Positions 1 through 9,523 of a DNA stretch of 64,000 bases are shown here, piece by piece; positions within the stretch are counted from its first letter, which is position 1, and the number at the start of each line of letters is the position of its first letter. A program made the position numbers and the translations under genes. The stretch lies in NCBI GenBank assembly GCA_947561395.2, contig OX387183.1:3157883-3221882 (forward strand), read 5' to 3'. The notes below the pieces were generated by a model. That model worked only from the letters and a program-made list of their open reading frames with translations. It ran no database searches and was not told where the DNA came from. Source of the DNA: Buxus sempervirens. Taxonomy: Eukaryota; Streptophyta; Magnoliopsida; Buxales; Buxaceae.

Positions 1-440
1 GAGGTATTTTGGAAAGTCTCACATTTTACTTGTCACAAGTCCCAAGGAGGCGCCTCGCATTATATATACTAACAGGGCCCACGTGCAGTACTGCATGCAC
101 GTAAAAAAGGAAGGGAGTAGTTTTAAAACTGCACGTGGAGAGAGAATAAATGGGGAGAGAGGGAATGGAGAGAGGAGAAGTGAGGGTAGTTATAAACTAA
201 TTGTTTTTGAACGAAAATGGTGAGTTGAGACAGGTATAGCCCTGTATTATTGAAACTAAACCATACAGGAGATGGACATTTTGTGAAAGTTGTAACTTGT
301 TGTTTGGCACGATTCCCAAAAAGGGCACTTCGCTTTATATATAGTAGACTATAGATATAGATTAATATCTAACAACTATAACATAATTAAAAGGAAAAGT
401 TATTTTATATTATTTTTATAATTATCAAGCAACTTTTCAA
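1..440. repeat. Terminal-motif repeats at window start
   Basis: Two copies of a short dispersed motif are present (34-70 and 303-345): a 'ggcacaa-tcccaa' block, a 'cttcgc/cctcgc' block, then TTATATATA. The same motif recurs at 23379-23425 and 23521-23568. It looks like the end of a transposon family I cannot name. No gene is seen here. Confidence 0.4.
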
Positions 441-442
441 CC

Positions 443-866
443 GTTATAAAAAGGGTCACTTTTTAAAAATATTTATAAAAACAGCCCACTAAAATGTCAA
501 ATTGCAAAAAAAGACCACTTTTAGTAATTAATTATAAAATAGTCTATCAAAATTAAATTATTGGGTCACTTTTCAAAAATAATTAAATTTGAAAATCACT
601 TTACTTGGAACATGAGACACAAGCTTATTACATAGAACACAAGTGCGTCTTACAATGGAACACAAACACATTTTATGTGGGATACGAGCGCATTATACGT
701 GGACACAATTTTTTAATAAAATAACATTATTTTATTAAAATAACATTATTTTTTTAAAGTGACCCTTAAGATCAATTATTTTTTATAAGTGGTCCCTTTT
801 TGCAATTCAGCATCTTAGTGGACTGTTTTTGTAAATATTTTAAAAAGTTGACCCTTTTTCATAATT
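443..866. repeat. Fold-back (long terminal inverted repeat) element
   Basis: The first about 78 bases (from TTATAAAAAGGGTCAC) are the imperfect reverse complement of the last about 78 (ending TTGACCCTTTTTCATAAT). They include matching 'AAAAACAGCCCACTAAAAT' and 'ATCTTAGTGGACTGTTTTT' blocks. The middle has 'ggaacacaa'-like repeats and no coding potential. Long inverted repeats suggest a MULE-type or fold-back MITE. A clean target duplication is not visible. The element sits about 200 bases upstream of the QPT start and may affect its promoter. Confidence 0.65.
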
Positions 867-1066
867 TTCCCCAATGAGCATAACCAAACAATTTTGAAAA
901 TTAATTTTAAAACCTATTTTTTGTTTATGAAAAGCTATTTTTAAAAAGTCATACCAAATGAGCCTTTTACCATTTGTAGGAACACTAATCCATCTTTACC
1001 GATTCTCTCTGACAACACAGTAGCGCGCAGAGCTTTCGGTTGGATTTCTTCAGTTCCGGCAAAGTA
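867..1066 (+). promoter_or_regulatory. QPT upstream region and 5' UTR
   Basis: About 200 AT-rich bases lie between the fold-back element and the QPT ATG. No convincing TATA box or transcription start can be assigned by eye, so the promoter must be compact or extend into the element. Confidence 0.35.
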
Positions 1067-4000
1067 ATGTTTGGGGTACGCCGTTCCTTTGCTGTTGTTA
1101 AAGACTTCTCAATCCCTCCTTCAGTTTATCCTATTTCATATAGCCATCCAAGGTACGTTGATGCAATCAATTAAAACTAGAAAATATGTACTATTGACGA
1201 AGATTCATTCGTTTCACAACTCAGATTCTGTATGATTTTTTTTTTTTCCGTTCAAAATCCTAGGCGAATCGTTAGAATGTCTGTCATCAAAACTAAGAGC
1301 ACTAAAATCTCTTTTGAATCAATGGTGGTTAAGCCTCCTTCTCATCCGACTTACGATCTCAAGGCCGTCATCAATCTCGCCCTCGCCGAAGACGCTGGTG
1401 ATCGAGGTTTCACTCCTTTTTTTTTTGGTTCTTAAATTCGAGGGTTTCTCTCTTTTGATTTGATCTATCCGTTTTTTCTTGAATATTATGATAATTACTA
1501 CTGTGATAATCATCTGTCGAAGAAAAAAATGAAATAAAATAAAATTCTTGTTTTGTTTCATCCATGATTGTACTGTATCGTGGTAATTTGAATTAGGGTC
1601 TATGTTTAAAAATGCGATAGAGCAAAACCAGTGATATTTTGATTGCAGGGGACGTGACTTGTTTGGCCACGGTTCCTGTTGATATGGAAGTGGAGGCACA
1701 TTTCTTGGCAAAGGAGGATGGGATTATTGCAGGTATTGCTCTTGCAGAGATGATCTTTCACGAGGTTGATCCTTCACTGAAGGTATGGAGACAATTAAGA
1801 AATAATTTTTTTTTTTGGAACGAGAAAGCATTTAATTTGAATGCTTGATGGTGCTTCCTCCACATTTGATGTTATTCATGTTGTCAGGTTGAATGGTCTC
1901 TTAATGATGGAGACCGGGTACGTAAAGGGATGCAATTTGGAAGAGTTTTTGGTGAGAGTATCAATGCTGGATTTTGTTTCCTTTTTCAAAATATCAGAAA
2001 CGAGAAGCTTTGTTGAAAGATTTTTGTGCTGGTTGAATCTTCTTTTGCTATGTGTAGGACGGGCACATAACATTGTTATGGCTGAAAGGATTGTGCTAAA
2101 TTTTATCCAGCGGATGAGTGGAATAGCAACATTGACAAAGGTGCATTTGTTTACATTTTGCTTTGGTTTTGAGCTGCAGGAAATCAGTTTATAGCATCAC
2201 TGGCAGCCATTTATTTGAGTAGTTGTTCTGAATTTTGTATCACAGTTGAATTGCCTGATCATATGTTTCTTAGCATATTGTCCAGGGAATTATTGCAAAA
2301 AGATAATACAGATGTGAACAATTGGGTGAAACTTTTGCAAATCACTGAGTGTCCAGCTGGGCGATCTATCTGCCCTGCTAGATATTCTAGAAATGGTCCA
2401 ATGCAATTAGTTTCCCATCTTTTTAATTGGTCCATGTAACATTTGCCAGACTGCTTTTACAGCTTATGTGACTGAAAATATTTAGTCATCCCATTTTCAT
2501 GTGAATAGCATGTTTGAAACATACATCTGCATGTAGTTATAACAATAAGATTGATGCATACCTGTCAGTTACTAGTCTGTGATAGAAAGGTGCATTTGTA
2601 CTATTTGAAATGAGATAGCTGCTACTCATATGGCATTTTGGATTAAAATTTGAAAGGCAGGACATAATTTAAACTGAAGTCATACTTACCCACCACAAAA
2701 AAGAGAAAAAAAAAAACTGAAGTCATGCTCCATATATATAAAAATATCCCAGTTTTGATGATGTGATACTTCTGCCAAGATCTGTTTATGACAACAATCT
2801 TTGGTTAATCATACTCAAATTTAATTTGTCTTGTTCCCTGCAGCAAATGGCAGATGCTGCACATCCTGCGTACATTCTAGAAACAAGAAAAACTGCTCCA
2901 GGTTTACGTTTGGTGGACAAGTGGGCGGTGTAGATCACATCTCTTGGTTATAATATATTGCTTCTGCAATTCTTTTTTCCCTTTTGTTGACCTTCTTCGG
3001 CAACTTCTCCTTGAAAGGTTCTGATTGGTGGAGGGCGGAACCACAGGATGGGCTTATTTGATATGGTGATGATAAAAGATAATCATATCTCCATAGCTGG
3101 TAGTGTTACAGATGCAATCAAATCTGTGGACCTGTACCTAGAGCAAAATGATCTTCATATGGGGGTTGAGGTACTAATCTTAACTTATGGTATGGCAAGT
3201 CCTTTACATATTTTATTGCATGAGTTCAGTGTCAACTCTGGTTCTTGATGTAAGCTGTTATTTGGATTGTGTCCTTACTCTCCAGTATTTTATATTGTAA
3301 TTAATGATGGACCTGTTCTCCTCTTAGCTCAGGTTGAGACAAGGACTCTTGAGGAAGTTATGGACGTATTACATTATGCGTCTCAGAAAAAAACTTACTT
3401 GACGAGGATAATGTTGGATAATATGGTTGTCCCACTGCCAAATGGGGATGTAGACGTTTCCATGCTTAAAGAAGCTGTGGACTTGATCAGTGGAAAATTC
3501 GAAACCGAGGTTTTCTCCTAATCCTTGTGGTTTACTTGAATATTTTGTAGATATGTTGTCTGCAAAAATGCAAAAGGCCTATCATTGTTGTCTGCTTCCA
3601 ATAAAGTGAATCGGATTAATTAGTATTAGAATTTTTAATCTTTACCTGGATTTATCTTGCCATCCAATATGAAAAATTGTTATAGTAGCATTTAGACTCT
3701 TGCTGTTTTTTTTTGAACCATTTTATAAAGGCAAATTATTTTTTTTCAAGTTCATTTTCTTTTGATCGAGGAAGAAGGGATACAAGAACGGTGTTCTGTT
3801 TTAGGTTCTCCTTAGTCCCTCTGGCACTTGGCATTGATGTTGCCTGGAAAATGTTCTCTCTAGAGATTTTATCTGAGAATCATCTTTTGTGAATAAAAAT
3901 ATATCCCTTTTCTTAGAGTTAACAAATTGTTTATGAAATCCTTCTAGACACTTTAGTTAAACTGTCTTGTCATGTTACAGGACAATTTTGTTGTCAGTAT

Positions 4001-5361
4001 TGTTAATGAATATATTTCAAGCCTCTGAGCACTACTATATGCATCTAGTTTTATCTTAAGCTACACACTCACACATACATTTTTTTGTACTCTTGTTGTG
4101 ATATTTCATTAATCTAGCTGTTCTATGTTTGTAGGCATCGGGTAATGTTACTCTTGAAACGGTGCACAAGATTGGCCAAACTGGGGTAACGTACATTTCC
4201 AGGTAATAAGGTAACTAATCTTATGTATTATTTAATGGTAATAGAAACATAAATTTTGTTTAAGGGGGGAGAACAAATCTGCATTATAAGCAAAATGCTT
4301 GAGTATTACTGATCTAAGTGACCAGGTACTCTAGGCATAGCAGAAGGAAACATTCAGGGGTAAGTATTGATGGGAGGGTCAGAGTTTGGGACTATTTGGA
4401 ACGCTTCAAAAGAAAGTAGGCCTAATTTAGTTTGTTTGCTTGTTTCCTTATGTTGCATGGGCATTTAAGTTCACTTCGCTTGTGGTAGGTCAGATGAATC
4501 TATATATGTGGATGGGAGAGAGGTATTGAAAGTGATAGGAAGTTGAAATATTGCTTTTGTTTGCAGCTTCATATTTCATATCTAAAATGTGACATTGTTG
4601 ATATATATGGTGTTGTCTTTCCAGAAAGAAAGAGAGCATCAAATGATGAATGAGTGGATAAAGCCAGAAGTAGGAAATTTCGGAGATGGTGCAAGGGAAA
4701 ATCTGAAGAGACACTCATAATACATTAGCATATGTGAATGAAATTTGAATTAATAAATCCGAAAAGACATAAGACACACTCAGGAAATTTTGCATAGGCT
4801 AGAGGAATTATTAAGGAATCATAAGCAATATAGAAAGGTATATCAAACAGCGACGTTAAAAATTTTGCAGCTTGAAAATTAAGCAGCATTCAAATGACAA
4901 ATAGGAAACATTTTGTAAGTTGGATCAATAGATACAATAAAAAATAGAAACTTCAAAGAGTCGGGTTCAGACGTGATGTTGATGTGAATGTTTGCAATTA
5001 TTAAAAAAAAAAATAGTTTTGTCTTACAATTCACATATATGTGTAAATTGAGTATTGCATGGACTTGGACTAGGCTAACACTGCTGCACCAGTTTTGTAG
5101 AATTGCAACCAGTGTGGATAGATGTGTGCTCCATTACTACTTATTTTATTCTTATACATGAAAGCAAAATCTGTTTTTTTTCTCAACATGAAGTGATGAA
5201 AAAGTGAATTATAATCCTAAAACCATAGTATGATTAATAGTGTTCAGAATTCTGAATTTTGCAGTGGGGCATTGACACACTCTGTAAAGGCACTTGATAT
5301 CTCCCTCAAAATTGACACAGAACTTGCTCTTGAAGTTGGACGGCGGACAAAGCGAGCTTAG
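1067..5361 (+). CDS. QPT: Quinolinate phosphoribosyltransferase (nicotinate-nucleotide pyrophosphorylase, carboxylating)
   Basis: This enzyme makes nicotinate mononucleotide from quinolinate and PRPP in de novo NAD synthesis, a plastid step in plants. Coding exons are 1067-1152, 1264-1406, 1649-1782, 1888-1951, 2058-2140, 2844-2927, 3018-3170, 3333-3509, 4135-4202 and 5265-5361. All introns are GT..AG and the frame stays open for 362 codons. Family motifs are visible: [10 protein letters not shown] (about residues 183-192), GGGRNHRMG (202-210), MIKDNH (216-221), LDNMVVP in exon 8 and the C-terminal end GRRTKRA. The first ATG gives an Arg/Ser-containing N-terminus resembling a transit peptide; a second in-frame ATG at exon 2 (MSVIKTK) would remove it. 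The length is slightly above the roughly 350 residues usual for plants. No frameshift or stop is seen, so the gene looks functional. A possible AATAAA polyadenylation signal lies at 5582-5587. Exon borders were placed by eye. Confidence 0.95.
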
Positions 5362-6203
5362 TCATTGCTGCTTCAGATTATTTATCCTGTGGTTGCACTT
5401 GAAGTTGGATGGCAGATGGAGCGAGATTAATCATCATGACTTTAGATTGTTCTTCAAGCGATTTTAAACAGCAACTCCTTCAAACATAGAATCCATTCTA
5501 ACTCTGCCTATTGAGTTTGAGGCTTGTTGACCTCTGAACAGTCCTTATATTGCACTCTTCTTGAAGAAAGAGTAAATGGAAAATAAAAGTGTCATTAATA
5601 TTGTATTTTATTTATGTACCAGAAAATCGAAAAGAAAAGTTTCTCTTAGTTGGTCAAGGGATGTTGATAATGTTAAGGTCGTTAATCATCCTATTGTATT
5701 ATTATATTTCTTATATAAAAGATGAGTAGTCATATATACATATGGATGCATATGCAAATGTTATCATCATCATCAAAAAGCCAGTTCTCATCAAAGTAGG
5801 GGCTTGTACAAATGTAACTTTTAGAAAGTAATGTTAATATCGACTTGTTAGAATTAAAATTGAACAAAATTGTAATCTGGATTGCTTTAGTTAGGTTTAA
5901 GATTTCCATTTGAATTTAGTTCAATAATTAGGATGGATAAGTTGGTATCTAATTCATTTTTGGTTTTTTTAAATATTTATTTTATGGGGGGTTGATATTC
6001 AATGACCTCAATTTCATTCTAGATTCATTAGCGGGTGGCACGTGAATATTGCATGTCAATGTACATGAGTTATACCACTTTTGTAAGTATGTCAATGTAC
6101 ATGAGTTATACTGTTTTTTGTAAGTAATGAATACGAGAACAAATTAACTAGGATAGAAGTCAATATAAGCAAAAGGGAGGGCAGCGTATGTCAACTGAGT
6201 CAA
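5362..6203. other. QPT 3' UTR and intergenic AT-rich DNA
   Basis: A short stretch just after the stop (about 5395-5435) repeats the last coding segment imperfectly ('tgcacttgaagttggatggcagatggagcgag'-like, compare 5331-5357), a small local duplication of the QPT end. A polyadenylation-type AATAAA lies at 5582-5587. A second near-duplicate pair ('gtcaatgtacatgagttata') lies at about 6053 and 6091. No gene is seen. Confidence 0.4.
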
Positions 6204-6390
6204 TCTATAGTATTAATAAAGAGAAGAGGGGGAATATTCCCCTCCAAATTCTGGTCCCCCTTTTCTTTTTCTAAACATTGCCCTACCGAAACAAAACAAT
6301 CCCCTACTATTTAAACATGTTGTAACTACCTTGAATTGTTTATCTTTGTGGGCCCACGTTTTCTACTTGTGTAGCACGGGCATCCCCTAG
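6204..6390 (+). mobile_element. Short non-autonomous Helitron
   Basis: It starts TCTATAGTATTAATAAAG directly after an A. It ends in GC-rich sequence and CTAG (6387-6390) followed by T, the termini and A/T insertion site typical of plant Helitrons. It is 187 bases with no coding capacity. An imperfect direct repeat of about 35 bases (6164-6198 and 6391-6426) flanks it, which Helitron insertion alone does not produce. Confidence 0.65.
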
Positions 6391-6498
6391 TATAAGTAAA
6401 AAGGAGGGGCAACATATGTCAACTGAAAATCTGTGGTTTGGTATAGATGTTAAAGGAACAAATCGGTCCGAGTTGCACTTAAAACATGAGAATGGTAC

Positions 6499-6905
6499 TA
6501 GGGAGTAGGGATGGCAAATTGGCAATGAGGCGGGTTTTGGTGAAACCGAACTGCCCTATAGGAGTTTTGCCAATACCAAACCCTAAATTGCCCTTATCGA
6601 GTTGGTAACGGGGTGGGGCAAGCCTGCCCCCGATCGGTGTATAAAATTCAAAAAATACTTTTTTAAAATTTAATATATGTATCAATAATATATTTTATTA
6701 ATAAAATATGTATTTTTATATATAATATGTATAAAAATAATATTTAAAACATATTAAAAATAATATTTTAATATATGAAGGTTGGGTTTGGGGCAGAGTC
6801 AAGCTAAACCCGAACCCACCCCTAACTTCAATTTTAGGCATACCAAACCCTAACCATTAGAGGTGGGGTAGGTTACTCATTTAACCCGCCCCATTGCCAT
6901 CCCTA
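6499..6905. mobile_element. hAT-like non-autonomous transposon, 407 bp
   Basis: The terminal inverted repeat TAGGGATGGCAA / TTGCCATCCCTA is present with an extra TAGGGAG at the left end. The flanking 8-base duplication is AATGGTAC (6491-6498) / AATGGTAT (6906-6913). Subterminal sequence is rich in 'accccgcccc/aaccctaa' motifs. There is no transposase. Confidence 0.7.
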
Positions 6906-6919
6906 AATGGTATTACCAG

Positions 6920-8952
6920 TAGAGCTGTAAGTAGGGCGGGCTGGGCTAGGTTTTAATGAGTTCAGGCTCAACCTTGACTAAAATTGGCGAACCCAAACTC
7001 TCCTCGCCCCGCCCAAACCCAAACTCTTTGAGCCCAAACCCAACCCTAAATTATTTCTTGAGTTCGGGTTGGGTTTGGGCCAGTCCAAACTTTTTTTTTC
7101 TACTTGAAAAAATGATACATTACATATGGTTTTAACCATTGAAATTTATTCTTAGGTCATAACAATGGCAAAGCTTCTTTTTCTTTTGCCCTCTTTATTT
7201 ATTTATTTATTTCTTTCTTTCTATTGGCATGGTGTTGAATTTTTAGCATCACATACATGGTAGCTTCTATTATAGAAATGATCATCAATAGACTTTGTAC
7301 TAGTGCTATTATATGCAACATCATGATGTCATTTTCTACTGTAAATGGTAATGCTTTTGCTGACGAAATAAAGAAAGGAGAACTTACAACTATTGTGGGT
7401 TTCCTAAAACTGGTTTTAATTGTCTTAATGTGAATTGTGGGTTCAAGAAATTATTTGATTTTACATTTCTAGTTGCACTTTAGTTCCTCGGTGTTTATGA
7501 TTGTTTTCTGAGTTGCTTGTCTGGGTGAATCTGAACCTTCAGCCTTTGCAATACCAATGCCACAAGTAAGCAAACCTTGCTTCTTCATGCTGATGGAAAG
7601 AAACACAAAGAAAAGGCCCAGGCATTCCATGCAGCTAAGCAACAATCGGAACAGACTGACGGTTCTACTCCTAATATGAAGGCCTCAACTAAAGACCATC
7701 AATAAAGAGAACTATCAGGTAATAAAGATACAGAGGAACCAAAACCGCAAGAAGCAGATGATTCAAATCAGCTAGAACTGCCAAGAGAGGTTGTTCCAAA
7801 TAATAACTTCGCCAGAAAATGGGAACTCTTCATCAAAGAGAGAAAAAACGCAGTACATCTGAGAGTGAAAGTTCTAGGAAAAAGAATGATGATAACTATT
7901 CAGGTGATATGAGTAATGGGGAGGTGATTCAAGCAAAAAGAGCACAAGTGGAAGAACCAAACTGTACTGCTAAGAAATCTAGCAGTATTGATACGAATAA
8001 CAAAGACAATGTTGATGAGTCAGCGTGCATGGATCAAAATATCAGTAATAAGATAAAGTGGAAGAAGCTGATTTTTACAACATTAAAATCTGTACATATT
8101 CCCCTAACTATCTTCTGGGTAGTTATGATATAATGCAATTTGGTCTACTTTAAAAATCACAGACATGACAAATAAAACTGTTCTATGAGCAATTTTGATA
8201 TTATATCTTTGTTGGGATTTTAGAATGTTTTATAATAGGTCTGCTACCCATCATTTTTAAACTAAAGATTGGGTTGTTCTAGTTTCACTTGCCACACATC
8301 TTGATTAAACTTGGCTGTGCGACAATCCCATTAACCCATTACCAACATCACCTTCAACCAATAATTGGAACCACTTTGGACTCATACATTGACTGATACA
8401 TCTGTTTCTTGTGATGAAACATAATTTAGATGGGGTTTTGAAGACGAAGAAGCTGCAAAAACTTGTTTTAAAGGCTCTACTGGAGTCTGGCATAGCTGAT
8501 GGTGAAGCTCAACTCAAGGACATGCTCATGCAAAAGGTTAGTCAAGAAGCAGCCAAAATTAAGAGTGGATTTCAACTGCATTTCTTGTTAAGAGTTTTGA
8601 AAAGTGCATTCGTTTATCTATGCTTTTCTCTATTTAATGCAGATAGATTCAAGTTTTAGATTTAGAGTTGAAGCCTTGAAGGCAAATTTGTATATCTTGT
8701 GAGGAAAATCTGAAGCTCATCTTCATAGCATTATTGGAGGTTTTCAGGAGGGGGTTTTAGTGGTATATATACATCGGGCTATTCGGGTTTTTTCGGGCTG
8801 TGCCTAGTGAGCTCAAGCCCAGCTCGAACTCAACTTCGGACTCAAGATTGAGCCCGGCCCAAACCCAAACCCAAACATATTTTTTAAATCGGGCTGTTAT
8901 TTGGGCTGGGTTGGGCGGGATTCGGGCAGTCCGAGCCAAACTTACAGCTCTA
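6920..8952. mobile_element. hAT-like transposon carrying a captured host gene fragment (Pack-type), 2,033 bp
   Basis: It is bounded by perfect 12-base inverted repeats TAGAGCTGTAAG / CTTACAGCTCTA and a perfect 8-base target duplication ATTACCAG (6912-6919 and 8953-8960). Both ends have subterminal arrays of 'CCCAAACC' and 'GGGCTGGG' motifs. No transposase ORF is seen, so it is non-autonomous. The interior (about 7543-8702) is a degenerate host gene with introns, described separately. Boundary calls are strong because TIR and duplication agree exactly. Confidence 0.88.
7543..8702 (+). pseudogene. Captured pseudogene fragment of a LYAR-type C2H2 zinc-finger protein
   Basis: An exon after an acceptor at 7542 reads LCNTNATSKQTLLLHADGKK and KEKAQAFHAAKQQ, typical of the third zinc finger of plant LYAR-like proteins. 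Its first His is kept (LLLHADGKKH). It hits a TAA at 7703-7705, and a frameshift near 7817 joins it to the Ser/Asn/Lys-rich stretch at 7819-8095 ending IKWKKLIFTTLKS. Later exons give NLDGVLKTKKLQKLVLKALL (8417 on) and, after a good acceptor at about 8640, IDSSFRFRVEALK and a TGA at 8700-8702. Stop, frameshift and absence of the N-terminal fingers make it non-coding as a full protein. Introns are kept, so capture was DNA-mediated. Confidence 0.8.
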
Positions 8953-8960
8953 ATTACCAG

Positions 8961-9523
8961 ATTGTGATGGCAGAAACTAAAGCCATATGATGAACTGATT
9001 TCCTTGTGGACAATGGAGTACCTGAAACTAATTGATCGCAGTTGATCTTTGATTGGATAATCTGGACTGTTAATTTGGTGGACTTGAGCCGTTGGTTGGC
9101 CCAGTTGTGATGTACTATACCACCATGAAGCCAATCGTTGAGAGGGTTGAAATCGTCTGTCGCATGATCTAGACACTGCAGCGGATCTAAGAGGCTTCTA
9201 TATGGAGCATTTCATCTCATGGCTCTGGTTTTTCACAATTTTCAATGTGAAAAAATACCTTTTCATATTGAAAATCAGGGTTTGCACAATGTGGAAGCAT
9301 CTCACGCCTTCTGCGGGACGATTTCATGCCAAAGAGGAGAGACTAAAGGATATCAATACCAAATTTGATGCCACGTGTTAGACACTAAGCGATCCACGTG
9401 GCATGATACTTTGGATACATATATTATCTTGAGGTCCGAATAAACGGTCATTCGAAGATATCTTACTGGAAACTCCAGAGTCGAAGCAAACGAGCTGTGT
9501 TTCGTCTTCTTTCTCGGGCTGTA
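8961..9523 (+). promoter_or_regulatory. Upstream region of the fibrillin gene
   Basis: About 560 bases lie between the Pack-type element and the fibrillin ATG. They contain a CACGTG-like pair, 'gccacgtgttag' (9371-9382) and 'ccacgtggcat' (9394-9404), G-box cores often found in light- or ABA-responsive plant promoters. No reliable TATA box is seen. Confidence 0.4.
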
